Origin: Hyphomicrobiales bacterium
GTDB lineage: Bacteria; Pseudomonadota; Alphaproteobacteria; Rhizobiales; Beijerinckiaceae
NCBI GenBank assembly: GCA_027489955.1
Contig: JAIXYZ010000013.1
Location: 868,001 to 932,000, forward strand
DNA: 64,000 nucleotides
Reading direction: 5' to 3'
In this document: positions 26,889 to 34,923 of the stretch, piece by piece
Layout of the letters: each line of letters begins with the position of its first letter
Position numbering within the stretch: the first letter of the stretch is position 1
Translations under genes and position numbers: made by a program
Notes under the pieces: generated by a model
Databases searched by the model: none
What the model saw: the letters and a program-made list of their open reading frames with translations, nothing else
What the model was told of the DNA's origin: nothing

Positions 26889-28155
26889 TCAGCGTCCCGT
26901 CGGTCTCGATGGCGACGGGGACCGGCGTCCAGAGATCGGCCGGCATCGCATAGTCCGGCTCGCGCCGGCCGACGGGCTGGAGCGAACGGCAGCGCGCCGC
27001 GCGTCCGCGCAGTTCCAGCATGCCGTTCGTGGCCCGGGCCTCCACCAGCGCATGGCCGCTGGGAAGGCGGGGCGCGGCCGCATTGACGTCGAAGCGCGGG
27101 CCTTCGCCGGGTTCGCGCGGGGAGACGAAGAGGGCGTATTCCCCGACCGCGAGGATATCGACCGCCGGGACCGCGAGCGTCTCCGCGCCCGCCCGCTCGG
27201 GCTGCGACCAGGGCAGCTTGTGGACGTAGACGATCCCGGCCAGCGCCGGGTGCCGCCCGAGCCGCGATCCCGCGAGCGCGGGCTCCAGCCAGCCGGGAGC
27301 CACAAGATGCGTCGGCTGCCCTTCGTCGAGGCACGCCGCGAGGACCGCGCTGTCGAAGAGACCGAGCGTGGTGAGCGGCACGCCCGCCGCAAGGCTCGGC
27401 ACGAGACCAGAGGCAAGGCCCGCCAGATCGTCGGGAGGCAGCAGGCTGACGACGCGCTGGCCCGGACGCATCCGGGCGGCCGCGACCACGCCAAGCCCCG
27501 TGGCGATGAGGCTCTCGCAGGACCGGGCGAAGACCTGGCCCGTCGCCTCGTCATAGGTCGCGACGAGCCCGTAATCCGGGCCGAGATCGCGATCCACCGC
27601 GCCAGCGGCCTCGGCGAGGGACCAGGGAAGCCGGTCCAGGCCGATCAGCCCGTCGGGAATGTCGTCGCCGAACGCGGTGACGAACCGGATGGAGAGGTTG
27701 GCGGCCCCGATGTCGCGCATGACGTCGGCAGGCCGCAGGTGCCCCGCGCGCGTCGTCGTCACGACGCCCTCGCACTGGCTGTCGGCGACCGCCCGGGTCG
27801 TCGCCTGCCGCGACAGCCCCGCCGGGAGAAGGAGAGGGCAGAGCCCGGCGCGCAGCACGCCGAGAATCGCAAGCGACGCTTCCGGCGCGTTTGGAAGCTG
27901 GATGGCGACCGTCGCGCCGGGCGAGAGGCGGAACTGTCCGAACAGGCCGGCCAGGCGCTCGGCCTCCCGGCGCAGGTCGCCGAGGGACAGGCGGCGGGGC
28001 TCCCGTCCGTCCAGGGCCTCCCGCGAGCCGGCATCGGCGACGGCAGGGCGATTCGGGAAGGCCTGCGCGGCGCCGTCCAGGAGGTTGGGCAGGTCGAGCC
28101 GGACCCTGACCGCCGGGTTGGCCGTGGCGGGTTTCAGGACGGTCGAGACGCTCAT
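26854..28155 (-). CDS. degenerate AMP-binding (acyl-CoA-synthetase-like) protein
   Basis: A 433-residue protein with the N-terminal half of an ANL (acyl-CoA synthetase/adenylation) enzyme: LLDGAAQAFPNRPAVAD, the LFGQFRLSPGATVAIQLPN stretch and LAILGVLRAGLCPLLLP (about residues 18-120). The P-loop that should read TSGTTGxPK is replaced by ATYDEATGQVFA (about 205-216). The YGxTE and TGD motifs are unclear, and the C-terminal domain with the catalytic Lys is missing. It therefore looks like a non-adenylating relative, not a broken gene: the frame is intact and codon use is like its neighbours. ATG 28155 was chosen because similarity begins there. Function unknown. Confidence 0.65.
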   Translation of the reverse strand: MSVSTVLKPATANPAVRVRLDLPNLLDGAAQAFPNRPAVADAGSREALDGREPRRLSLGDLRREAERLAGLFGQFRLSPGATVAIQLPNAPEASLAILGVLRAGLCPLLLPAGLSRQATTRAVADSQCEGVVTTTRAGHLRPADVMRDIGAANLSIRFVTAFGDDIPDGLIGLDRLPWSLAEAAGAVDRDLGPDYGLVATYDEATGQVFARSCESLIATGLGVVAAARMRPGQRVVSLLPPDDLAGLASGLVPSLAAGVPLTTLGLFDSAVLAACLDEGQPTHLVAPGWLEPALAGSRLGRHPALAGIVYVHKLPWSQPERAGAETLAVPAVDILAVGEYALFVSPREPGEGPRFDVNAAAPRLPSGHALVEARATNGMLELRGRAARCRSLQPVGRREPDYAMPADLWTPVPVAIETDGTLITGLDRLQRSF

Positions 28156-28299
28156 GATCGCTCCAGCGGGCCGCGATCGCGCGGGGAGGGCGCGAATCGT
28201 GGAGAAAAGGATGCCCGAACCGCGGGCACCCCGCCATACACCGCGATGCGCGAAGACGCTGGAAACCGCCGGGTGTTCCCGGTAAAGGAGGCGCGCGTC

Positions 28300-28416
28300 A
28301 TGCTGTCGCCTCAATCGGCGCTGAATGACCGCGCCCGTCTCCGGTTAGACCGTCGCCAGGAAGGCGCACGTCCCGGGGCGGCCGCCGACCGAGGCTCGAA
28401 GAGGAAGACCAGATGA
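28300..28416 (+). CDS. possible leader ORF coupled to the IalB-family gene
   Basis: A 38-codon ORF with a strong ribosome-binding site (AAAGGAGG at 28284-28291, 8 nt from the ATG). Its stop codon overlaps the IalB-family start as ATGA. The peptide is basic (ten or more Arg/Lys, ending GSKRKTR) with no signal peptide and no family. It may be a coupling leader for the downstream gene, or chance. The IalB-family gene has its own AGAGGA site, so coupling is not required. Confidence 0.35.
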   Translation: MLSPQSALNDRARLRLDRRQEGARPGAAADRGSKRKTR

Positions 28417-29192
28417 ACGTCCTGAGGACCGTCGCCGTGGGTGCGGCGCTGACCGGCATCGCTTTCGGGGCCTTCGCCCAGGCTCCTGCGCAGCCCCAGC
28501 CGCAGCGTCCGGCTGCCCAGCCGCAGCGCCCGGCACAGCCCCAGCAGCGCCCCGCCCAGGCCCCCGCCGCCCAGCCCGCCGCTCCGGCGCAGCCGGGCCA
28601 GGACGGCCCGCTGGTCGTCAAGCTGAAGGCCAATGAGCAGCAGGTCTGGACCAAGGTCTGCGGCCGCGACCAGGCCTCCAACCGCGAAATCTGCTACACG
28701 ACCCGGGACTTCGTGTCCGACCAGAACCAGCCGGTCGTCGCCATCGCCATCTACGATGTGAAGGGCGATCCCAACAAGATGGTCCGGTTCATCCTGCCGC
28801 TCGGCCTGATGCTGGCGCCGGGTATCCGCTTCGCCGCCGACCAGAACCAGCCGACGCCTGGCGTGTTCGCCATCTGCCTGCCCAACGGCTGCTTCGCCGA
28901 AGCTTCCGTCCGCGACGACCTGATCAACGCGCTCAAGCGTGGCAACACGCTGAACGTGTCGGTGCAGAACCAGGTCGGTCGTGAGGTCACGTTCCAGCTT
29001 CCGCTCGCCGATTTCGGCAAGGCCTTCGACGGCGCGCCGATCGATCCGAACGTGCTCGCCGAGCAGCAGCGCCAGGCCGAGGAGGCCCAGCGCCAGCAGG
29101 AGCAGATGCGCAACCAGCTGCAGAACCAGGCGCCCGGCGCCGTGGTGCCGGTGACCCCGCCTGCGGCCCAGCCGAACGCGCCGCGCCCCTGA
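28413..29192 (+). CDS. invasion-associated locus B (IalB) family protein
   Basis: A 259-residue exported protein of the IalB family (named after Bartonella IalB but widespread in non-pathogenic Rhizobiales). A Sec signal peptide ends near AFAQA (residue 24). Residues 24-60 are a Pro/Gln/Ala repeat tract. The IalB domain (about 65-215) has the paired cysteines KVCGRD...REICYTT and FAICLPNGCFAEA, probably forming disulphides. A Gln/Glu-rich helical stretch and a Pro-rich tail follow. Function in free-living species is unknown; a periplasmic or surface role is inferred. A strong terminator follows. Confidence 0.88.
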   Translation: MNVLRTVAVGAALTGIAFGAFAQAPAQPQPQRPAAQPQRPAQPQQRPAQAPAAQPAAPAQPGQDGPLVVKLKANEQQVWTKVCGRDQASNREICYTTRDFVSDQNQPVVAIAIYDVKGDPNKMVRFILPLGLMLAPGIRFAADQNQPTPGVFAICLPNGCFAEASVRDDLINALKRGNTLNVSVQNQVGREVTFQLPLADFGKAFDGAPIDPNVLAEQQRQAEEAQRQQEQMRNQLQNQAPGAVVPVTPPAAQPNAPRP

Positions 29193-29223
29193 TCGGGCGC
29201 GCGCTTCCCAACGACACAGCAAG

Positions 29224-29254
29224 AAGCCGGGCTTTTCAGCCCGGCTTTTTCGTT
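29224..29254 (+). terminator. terminator after the IalB-family gene
   Basis: A 10-bp stem AAGCCGGGCT / AGCCCGGCTT with a TTTC loop and a T-run (TTTTTCGTT), 32 nt after the stop codon. This is the clearest intrinsic terminator in the window. Confidence 0.92.
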
Positions 29255-29271
29255 GCCGTCAGGCCGCGCCG

Positions 29272-29619
29272 TCAGTTCGGCAGGATGTTGCGGATGCGGT
29301 AGAGCCCGTCGTCGCCGAGTTCGAACACCTCGGGCACCTGCGGATGCCGCACGGGCGTGCCCGTCTCGTCGGGAAGCAGGTTCTGCTCCGAGACGTAGGC
29401 GGTGTACTCCGTCTCGTCGTTCTCGGCGAGAAGGTGGTAGAACGGCTGGTCCTTCCGCGGCCGGATTTCCTCCGGGATCGCCAGCCACCATTCCTCGCTG
29501 TTGGCGAATTCGGGATCGACGTCGAAGATCACGCCCCGGAACGGGAAGATCCGGTGGCGGACCACCTGGCCGATGGCGAATTTCGCCTCGCGTGCCTTGC
29601 TGTCAGCCATGTCGCTCAT
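29272..29619 (-). CDS. hspQ: heat shock protein HspQ
   Basis: A 115-residue protein of the HspQ/YccV (hemimethylated-DNA-binding-like) family; in enterobacteria HspQ is a heat-shock protein and Lon specificity factor. The block KFAIGQVVRHRIFPFRGVIFDVDPEF (about residues 13-38), EEWWLAIPEEIRP and DQPFYHLLAEND are diagnostic. ATG 29619 is the longest start; ATG 29610 (MADSKAR) is equally likely. The candidate promoter immediately upstream leaves almost no leader. Confidence 0.93.
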   Translation of the reverse strand: MSDMADSKAREAKFAIGQVVRHRIFPFRGVIFDVDPEFANSEEWWLAIPEEIRPRKDQPFYHLLAENDETEYTAYVSEQNLLPDETGTPVRHPQVPEVFELGDDGLYRIRNILPN

Positions 29620-29625
29620 AGGGCG

Positions 29626-29653
29626 GATATATTCCTGCCCGAAGACGAGTCAA
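29626..29653 (-). promoter_or_regulatory. candidate promoter of hspQ
   Basis: On the minus strand TTGACT (29653-29648), 16 nt, TATATC (29631-29626). It would start transcription within a few nt of the hspQ start codons. Both elements are sigma-70-like; with CTTG-type -35 sites and AT-rich -10 sites also used by alphaproteobacterial RpoH, heat control is possible but not shown. Confidence 0.4.
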
Positions 29654-29686
29654 TCCAGCCGCCGCGCGCCGCCAGTCACAGGATTG

Positions 29687-30727
29687 TCACCGGTAGAGCC
29701 CCGCCATCGCCGGATCGCGGGCGATGACGAGATCGGCCAGGTCGGCGATGACGCGGGCCTGCTTCCAGGTCGCGTCGTCCTGCATCTTGCCGTCGATCAT
29801 GACCGCGCCCGAGCCATCCGGCATCGCCTCCAGGATGCGGCGGGCGAATGCCACCTCCGCCGGGGCAGGGCTGAACACCCGCTTGGCGATGGCGATCTGG
29901 CTCGGATGGAGCGTCCAGGCGCCGGCGCAGCCCATGAGGAACGCGTTCCGGAACTGCGCCTCGCAGGCCGCCTCGTCGGAAAAGTCGCCGAACGGTCCGT
30001 AGAACGCCTTCAGCCCGTTGGCGGCGCAGGCATCGACCATCCGCGCGATCGTGTAGTGCCAGAGGTCCTGCTGGGCGAAGGCGCGTTCACCGCCATCGCC
30101 CGCGGAGTCCGCCAGGACCCGGTAATCGGGATGCCCGCCGCCCACGCGGGTCGTCTTCATGCCGCGCGAGGCCGCGAGATCGGCCGGACCAAGGCTCATT
30201 CCGTGCAGGCGGGGGGAGGCGGCCGCGATGGCCTCCACCGCGGCGACGCCCCGCGCCGTCTCGAGGATGGCGTGGACGAGGATGGGCCGATCCAGCCGGT
30301 GGCGCGCCTCAAGCTGCGCCAGCAGCCGGTCGATGTAATGGATGTCCTCCGGCCCCTCGACCTTCGGTAGCATCACGACGTCGAGCCGGTTGCCGATGGC
30401 GCCGACGATCTCGGTCACGTCGTCCAGGAACCAGGGGCTGTCCAGCGCATTGACGCGCGTCCACAGGCCGGCCCCGCGCAGGTCCATGCCGCCCATGGCG
30501 ATCGTGCCGGCCCGCGCCGCCGCCTTGGCCTCCACGGGCACGGCATCCTCCAGGTTGCCAAGCACCACGTCGACCTGTCCCGCGATCTCCGGCACGCGGC
30601 CCAGCACCTTGTCGACGTGCGGCGGCACGAAATGGACCATGCGCTCGAGCCGGACCGGCAGTTCGCGCAGGGGCGCGGGCGCGCCGAGCGCCAGCGGCTG
30701 GAAGAAACGGCGGGGGATGGACGTCAT
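29687..30727 (-). CDS. malyl-CoA-lyase-like (HpcH/HpaI/CitE family) enzyme
   Basis: A 346-residue TIM-barrel lyase of the CitE-like family, closest in pattern to L-malyl-CoA / beta-methylmalyl-CoA lyases. Visible blocks are [11 protein letters not shown] (metal-site acidic residues, about 55-65), [27 protein letters not shown] (catalytic Glu), [10 protein letters not shown] and [18 protein letters not shown]. Such enzymes cleave malyl-CoA to glyoxylate and acetyl-CoA, as in the ethylmalonyl-CoA or serine pathway. The substrate here is not certain. ATG 30727 was chosen over extended codons upstream. It stands alone and is divergent from the EamA gene. Confidence 0.82.
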   Translation of the reverse strand: MTSIPRRFFQPLALGAPAPLRELPVRLERMVHFVPPHVDKVLGRVPEIAGQVDVVLGNLEDAVPVEAKAAARAGTIAMGGMDLRGAGLWTRVNALDSPWFLDDVTEIVGAIGNRLDVVMLPKVEGPEDIHYIDRLLAQLEARHRLDRPILVHAILETARGVAAVEAIAAASPRLHGMSLGPADLAASRGMKTTRVGGGHPDYRVLADSAGDGGERAFAQQDLWHYTIARMVDACAANGLKAFYGPFGDFSDEAACEAQFRNAFLMGCAGAWTLHPSQIAIAKRVFSPAPAEVAFARRILEAMPDGSGAVMIDGKMQDDATWKQARVIADLADLVIARDPAMAGLYR

Positions 30728-30851
30728 CGTCGGCCTCGTGCGGGGGCGTGTCGTCGCAGAGCACGACGTTTGCTGCGCTGCATCAAGCCCGTTCTTTCGT
30801 CGAAGGGTCTGGGACGGGCGTTGCAACGGCGGCTCTCGCGGCGCAAACCGG

Positions 30852-31733
30852 GTGGCTGCCGTCCCCCGCGAGTCTGCCTTGTCCTCCGGCCTTTCCCTCG
30901 ACGTGCTCGCCGCCGTGCTTGCGGCCGCGGCCCTTCACGCGACCTGGAACGCGCTGCTCAAGGGCGGCCGCGATCCGCAGCTCGCCTCGCTGGCCGTGGC
31001 CGTCGGAGGCCTCGTCACCGCCTTGCCCATCATCGCGCTGATGCCTCTGCCCGAGACGGCGAGCTGGCCCTACATCGCGGCCTCGGCCGTCATCCACGTG
31101 GCCTATTTCGTTGTGATCGGCCACGCCTACCGCACGGCGGACCTGTCGGTCGCCTATCCCCTCATGCGCGGCACGGCCCCGGTCCTGACCGCCCTGGTGG
31201 GGCAGTTCGTGCTCGGCGATCTCCTGACCGGCGGCCAGTTCGCGGGCATCCTCCTAGTCTGCGCCGGCGTCGTCGGCCTCGCGGCAGGTGCGGTCGTCGC
31301 CCGCGGCATCGACCGGCGCACGGCGATCCTGATCGCTGCCATGGTCGCGATCATCACGCTCTACACGCTGACCGACGGGCGCGGCGCGCGCCTGTCCGGC
31401 GCGCCGCTCGTCTATGTCGCCTGGACGAACCTCGTCACCGGCATTTTGATCCTGCCCGCCATCGCCGCGGCGACGCGCCACGGCATCCCGGCCGAAAAAC
31501 GGCCGCATCTGTGGCGCTGCATGGCAGGCGGGGCCATCGCGACCTTCGCCTACGCCATCGCCCTCTGGGCCATGACGCGCGCGCCCATCGGGCTGGTCGC
31601 GGCGCTGCGGGAGACGTCGGTCCTCTTCGCGATCGGGATAGGGTGGGCATTTCTGGGCGAAAAGATGGGCTATTCGCGCCTCGCGGCGGGGCTTCTCATC
31701 GTCGCCGGGATCGTGATGATGCGGATCGGTTAA
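30852..31733 (+). CDS. DMT-superfamily transporter (two EamA domains)
   Basis: A 293-residue inner-membrane protein with ten predicted helices arranged as two EamA repeats. The first opens with [11 protein letters not shown] and includes [20 protein letters not shown]; the second ends with [35 protein letters not shown]. The family exports amino acids or other metabolites; the substrate is unknown. No ATG fits: GTG 30852 and TTG 30879 are both in frame just before the first helix, and I give the GTG with low certainty. It lies 15 nt upstream of the M20 peptidase gene, so the two probably form an operon. Confidence 0.8.
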   Translation: MAAVPRESALSSGLSLDVLAAVLAAAALHATWNALLKGGRDPQLASLAVAVGGLVTALPIIALMPLPETASWPYIAASAVIHVAYFVVIGHAYRTADLSVAYPLMRGTAPVLTALVGQFVLGDLLTGGQFAGILLVCAGVVGLAAGAVVARGIDRRTAILIAAMVAIITLYTLTDGRGARLSGAPLVYVAWTNLVTGILILPAIAAATRHGIPAEKRPHLWRCMAGGAIATFAYAIALWAMTRAPIGLVAALRETSVLFAIGIGWAFLGEKMGYSRLAAGLLIVAGIVMMRIG

Positions 31734-31748
31734 GAAACGGAAGGGACG

Positions 31749-32873
31749 ATGGACAGGTTCGATACGGCCAAGATGGTCGAGGGCGTTTCCCGTTGGGCCG
31801 CCTGCGAAAGCCCCACGCACGATGCCGCAGCGGTCAACCGCATGCAGGATCTCGTGTCCGCGGAGTTCGTGGGCGTACCCGCCGTGCTGGACAGGATCGC
31901 CGGCCGCGAGGGCCTCGGCGACACGCTGGTCATGCGCGGTGGTCCGCAGAACGGCGCGAAGTCCATCCTCATCCTCTCTCACGTCGACACGGTCCATCCG
32001 GTCGGCACGCTGGAGCACGACCTGCCGCTGCGCGTCGAGGGCGACAGGCTCTACGGCCCCGGCGTCTACGACATGAAGGGCGGCGCCTATCTCGTGCTCG
32101 ACGCCGTGCGCGACGTGCTCCGGCGCGAGGCGGCGCCCCGTCCTGTCGTCTTCCTGTTCACGCCCGACGAGGAGATCGGCAGCCCCACGACGCGGGACGT
32201 CATCGAGGACCTTGCCCGCGATGCGGCTTACGTGCTGGTGACCGAGCCCTGCCGCCCGGGCGGCAAGGTCGTCACGGCCCGCAAGGGCGTCGGGCGCTTC
32301 GAGGTGAGCGTGGAGGGCAGGCCCTCCCATGCCGGCTCCCGCCACGAGGACGGACGGTCCGCCATCCGCGAGGCGGCGCGCCAGATCCTCGCGATCGAGG
32401 CGATGACGGACTATTCGCGCGGCATCACGACGACAGTCGGGATGATGAATGGCGGCTCGGCCATCAACGTGATCCCCCGCGAGGCCCGGTTCACCGTCGA
32501 CCTGCGCGTCCTGACCGCGGAGGACGGCGTGGCCATGACCGAGCGCATCCTCGGCCTCCAGCCCTACGATCCGGACGTGAAGGTGACCGTCACCGGCGCC
32601 ATGAACCGGCCGCCCTACGGCAAGACGCCGGCCATCGCGGCCCTCTACGAGCACGCGCGGCGCATCGCTGCCGAGCTCGGCCAGCCGCTGGACGAGGTCC
32701 CCGTGACCGGCGGCGGGGCCGACGGCAACTTCACCGCCGCGCTCGGCGTGCCGACGCTGGACGGGCTCGGCATCGACGGCGACGGGGCGCACACGCTCCA
32801 TGAGCATGGGCTCATCTCGTCGCTTCAGCCGCGGGCGCAGCTCGCCGCGCGCCTGATCGAGACCCTGGTCTGA
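31749..32873 (+). CDS. M20 family metallopeptidase (carboxypeptidase G2-like)
   Basis: A 374-residue zinc peptidase of the M20/M25/M40 family. Metal-binding positions are visible in SHVDTVHP (about residue 80), GVYDMKGG (about 108), TPDEEIGS (general base Glu and metal Glu, about 140) and TEPC (about 167); the final His lies in the GDGAHTLHEHG segment. Closest by pattern to glutamate carboxypeptidase (CPG2-like). There is no signal peptide, so it acts in the cytoplasm. An AGGGA ribosome-binding site precedes the ATG, and the EamA transporter gene ends 15 nt upstream. Confidence 0.88.
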   Translation: MDRFDTAKMVEGVSRWAACESPTHDAAAVNRMQDLVSAEFVGVPAVLDRIAGREGLGDTLVMRGGPQNGAKSILILSHVDTVHPVGTLEHDLPLRVEGDRLYGPGVYDMKGGAYLVLDAVRDVLRREAAPRPVVFLFTPDEEIGSPTTRDVIEDLARDAAYVLVTEPCRPGGKVVTARKGVGRFEVSVEGRPSHAGSRHEDGRSAIREAARQILAIEAMTDYSRGITTTVGMMNGGSAINVIPREARFTVDLRVLTAEDGVAMTERILGLQPYDPDVKVTVTGAMNRPPYGKTPAIAALYEHARRIAAELGQPLDEVPVTGGGADGNFTAALGVPTLDGLGIDGDGAHTLHEHGLISSLQPRAQLAARLIETLV

Positions 32874-32905
32874 CGGCGGGGCGGCGGTTGGGCCCCTCGC
32901 GGGCC

Positions 32906-32930
32906 GGAACATCGGGTATGGGCTGACGTT
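32906..32930 (+). promoter_or_regulatory. candidate EcfG general-stress promoter of the DUF4142 gene
   Basis: GGAAC (32906-32910), 16 nt, CGTT (32927-32930): an exact match to the GGAAC-N16/17-CGTT consensus of the alphaproteobacterial general stress sigma factor EcfG. It lies about 55 nt before the DUF4142 start, on the correct strand. Confidence 0.68.
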
Positions 32931-32985
32931 GCCTCCGGAGGCGGGCGCATGACCCGCACCCGCCCTCCAGCAAGGAGGACGTCCC

Positions 32986-33627
32986 ATGCCGATCAGCAAG
33001 TCAATGGGCGCAGGTCTGGCAATGGCGGTCATCGCCGGATCGGCCGCATTCGCGCAGACTTCGGCCAACCCGGCCGGCGGCAACCCGCTATCCGCACCCG
33101 CGACAAGAATGCCGGCCCAGACACCCTCGGCCGCAGGCGCCGGAGCGGCGCCGGATACCACGACCCAGCGCGCGGCCGGATCGCTCAGCGCCAGCATGTT
33201 CGCGCAGAAGGCCGCGATGTCGAACCAGTTCGAGATCGAATCCAGCCAACTGGCCGGAGAGAAGGCGCGATCCGCCGATATCAAGAGCTTCGCCCGGATG
33301 ATGGTCGACGATCACACCCGCGCCGGCGAGGCGTTCCGCACGGCGCTGCGCGGCTCGAACGCCGTGCAGGACATGCCGACGGCCTCCATGAACCAGCTCG
33401 ACCCGCCGCACCGCCAGCTGATCGGCGATCTTCAGCGGGCCGAAGGCCTCGAATTCGACCGGCTTTACGTCGAGATGCAGGTCAAGGCGCACGAAGAGGC
33501 CGTCGCGATGTTCCGCAGCTATTCGGAGACCGGCGACGATCCCAAGCTCAAGGCCTTCGCGGCTGGGACGTTGCCGACGCTGGAGAAGCACCTGGAGCAC
33601 GCGCGGCGGCTGGCCGCCCCGACCTAG
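32986..33627 (+). CDS. DUF4142 exported protein
   Basis: A 213-residue exported protein. A signal peptide ends near SAAFAQT (residue 25), a low-complexity Ala/Pro/Thr linker follows (26-65), and a four-helix ferritin-like DUF4142 domain covers the rest (FAQKAAMSNQFEIESSQLA, the SFARMMVDDHTRAGEAF block and the C-terminal HLEHARRLA). The biochemical role is unknown; homologues are often induced by stress. An AAGGAGG ribosome-binding site and an EcfG-type promoter precede it. It is monocistronic and convergent with marC. Confidence 0.9.
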   Translation: MPISKSMGAGLAMAVIAGSAAFAQTSANPAGGNPLSAPATRMPAQTPSAAGAGAAPDTTTQRAAGSLSASMFAQKAAMSNQFEIESSQLAGEKARSADIKSFARMMVDDHTRAGEAFRTALRGSNAVQDMPTASMNQLDPPHRQLIGDLQRAEGLEFDRLYVEMQVKAHEEAVAMFRSYSETGDDPKLKAFAAGTLPTLEKHLEHARRLAAPT

Positions 33628-33633
33628 CCCTTC

Positions 33634-34254
33634 TCACAGGATCGAGCGCACGCCGTCGATGACAAACTGCACGGCCAGCGCGGCGAGGATGACGCCGAGA
33701 AGGCGCGTCAGCACCACGTTCCCCGTCACGCCGAGCAGCCGCGACACGGGGTGCGCCGCGAGGAAGACCAGAAGGCACAGAGCCACCACGAAGGCGGTCA
33801 GGGCGAGCAGGACCGCGATCCGCGTGAGATCGCCCTCCGCCCGGCCGGCGATGAGGATGGCGGCAGTGATGGCGCCGGGTCCGGCCATGAGCGGTATCGC
33901 CAGCGGAAACGCCGCGACATTCTTGATGTGATCCTCGGTGATCGCCGTCTCGGCGGTCTGCTTCTTCCGCTGCGTGCGCAGCTCGAAGATCATCTCGAAC
34001 GCGATCCAGAACAGGAGCAGGCCGCCCGCGATGCGAAAGGCGGGCAGGCCGACGCCGAGAAGCCGCAGCAGCCATTCGCCGCCGATGCCGAAGAAGGCGA
34101 GGATGCCGAAGGCGATGATGCAGGCGCGGATGGCAACCTGCCGCCGCTCGTCGCGGTTCATGCCGCGCGTCACCGCCAGAAAGATCGGCGCCAGGCCCGG
34201 CGGGTCCAGCGTGACCAGCAGCGTCACGAGCGCGGAGGAGACGAAATCGTTCAT
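33634..34254 (-). CDS. MarC family membrane protein
   Basis: A 206-residue inner-membrane protein of the MarC/YchE family with six hydrophobic segments. The N-terminal LVTLDPPGLAPIFLAVTRG block (about residues 12-30) and the PLAIPLMAGPGAIT block (about 110-123) are the two family repeats. The function is unknown; the early link of MarC to multidrug resistance was not confirmed. ATG 34254 was chosen; longer versions run through non-similar sequence. Confidence 0.9.
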   Translation of the reverse strand: MNDFVSSALVTLLVTLDPPGLAPIFLAVTRGMNRDERRQVAIRACIIAFGILAFFGIGGEWLLRLLGVGLPAFRIAGGLLLFWIAFEMIFELRTQRKKQTAETAITEDHIKNVAAFPLAIPLMAGPGAITAAILIAGRAEGDLTRIAVLLALTAFVVALCLLVFLAAHPVSRLLGVTGNVVLTRLLGVILAALAVQFVIDGVRSIL

Positions 34255-34371
34255 GGCCGCCAGCATTAGCATGCCCGGGCGCACAGGCCAGAGCCTCCCC
34301 GCCGGCATAATGTGAAGTCGATTTACATCTCCTCGCCGCTTCGCTATGACGTTGCGGCAGGGGGGACTTTC

Positions 34372-34773
34372 ATGACACTCGCACCGCTCACGGCCGCGCC
34401 GGCCATCGTCCAGGTCCACGTCGCCGCCGCGCTGCTCGCCGCCGTGCTGGGCATCGCGCAGTTCTGGGGCGCGAAGGGTACGCCCTTGCACAGAACGCTC
34501 GGCACGCTCTGGCTGGCCGTCATGACGGTCGTGGCGCTCGGCTCGTTCTTCATCTGGGGCATCCGGACCTGGGGACCGTTCAGCCCGATCCATCTCCTGT
34601 CCGCGTCGACCTTGTTCGGCGTCTGGGGCGCCTGGCGCACGGCCAGGAGCGGGCGCATCCGCGCTCACAAGGCCATCGTCACCGCCATGTTCCTGGGAGG
34701 AATCGTGGGCGCGGGCGCCTTCACGCTCCTGCCGGGTCGAATCATGCACGCGGTCGTTTTCGGCCAGCCGTGA
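34372..34773 (+). CDS. DUF2306 family membrane protein
   Basis: A 133-residue membrane protein with four hydrophobic segments of the DUF2306 type. It includes VQVHVAAALLAAVLGIAQFW, the GTPLHRTLGTLWLAVM loop (conserved His-Arg-x-x-Gly) and RAHKAIVTAMFLGG. The conserved histidines have suggested haem or metal binding in such proteins, but no function is known. A GGGGGGA ribosome-binding stretch precedes ATG 34372. It is divergent from marC across 117 nt. Confidence 0.82.
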   Translation: MTLAPLTAAPAIVQVHVAAALLAAVLGIAQFWGAKGTPLHRTLGTLWLAVMTVVALGSFFIWGIRTWGPFSPIHLLSASTLFGVWGAWRTARSGRIRAHKAIVTAMFLGGIVGAGAFTLLPGRIMHAVVFGQP

Positions 34774-34859
34774 GCATTTGCCGCGCCGAGCCCTCCGCTG
34801 GCATGCTCAAGTAACTGATCTGAAAAAGAAAATTATGCGGTGGACGGGCCGCATCGCGG

Positions 34860-34888
34860 TTGGCGTCGCAGGCCCGGATTTGCTAGAC
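34860..34888 (+). promoter_or_regulatory. candidate sigma-70 promoter of gyrA
   Basis: TTGGCG (34860-34865), 17 nt, CTAGAC (34883-34888). Spacing is ideal and CTAGAC resembles the CTATAT-type -10 of Rhizobiales; the -35 matches TTGACA at three or four positions. Transcription would start near 34895, about 30 nt before the proposed gyrA start. Confidence 0.38.
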
Positions 34889-34923
34889 CGAGAACCTCCG
34901 GTAACCGAACGGAATCCGCGGTT

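Noticed and set aside
31254-33284. A 676-codon minus-strand frame across the EamA, M20 and DUF4142 genes
   Set aside because: It crosses three real genes and their gaps and has random-like composition.
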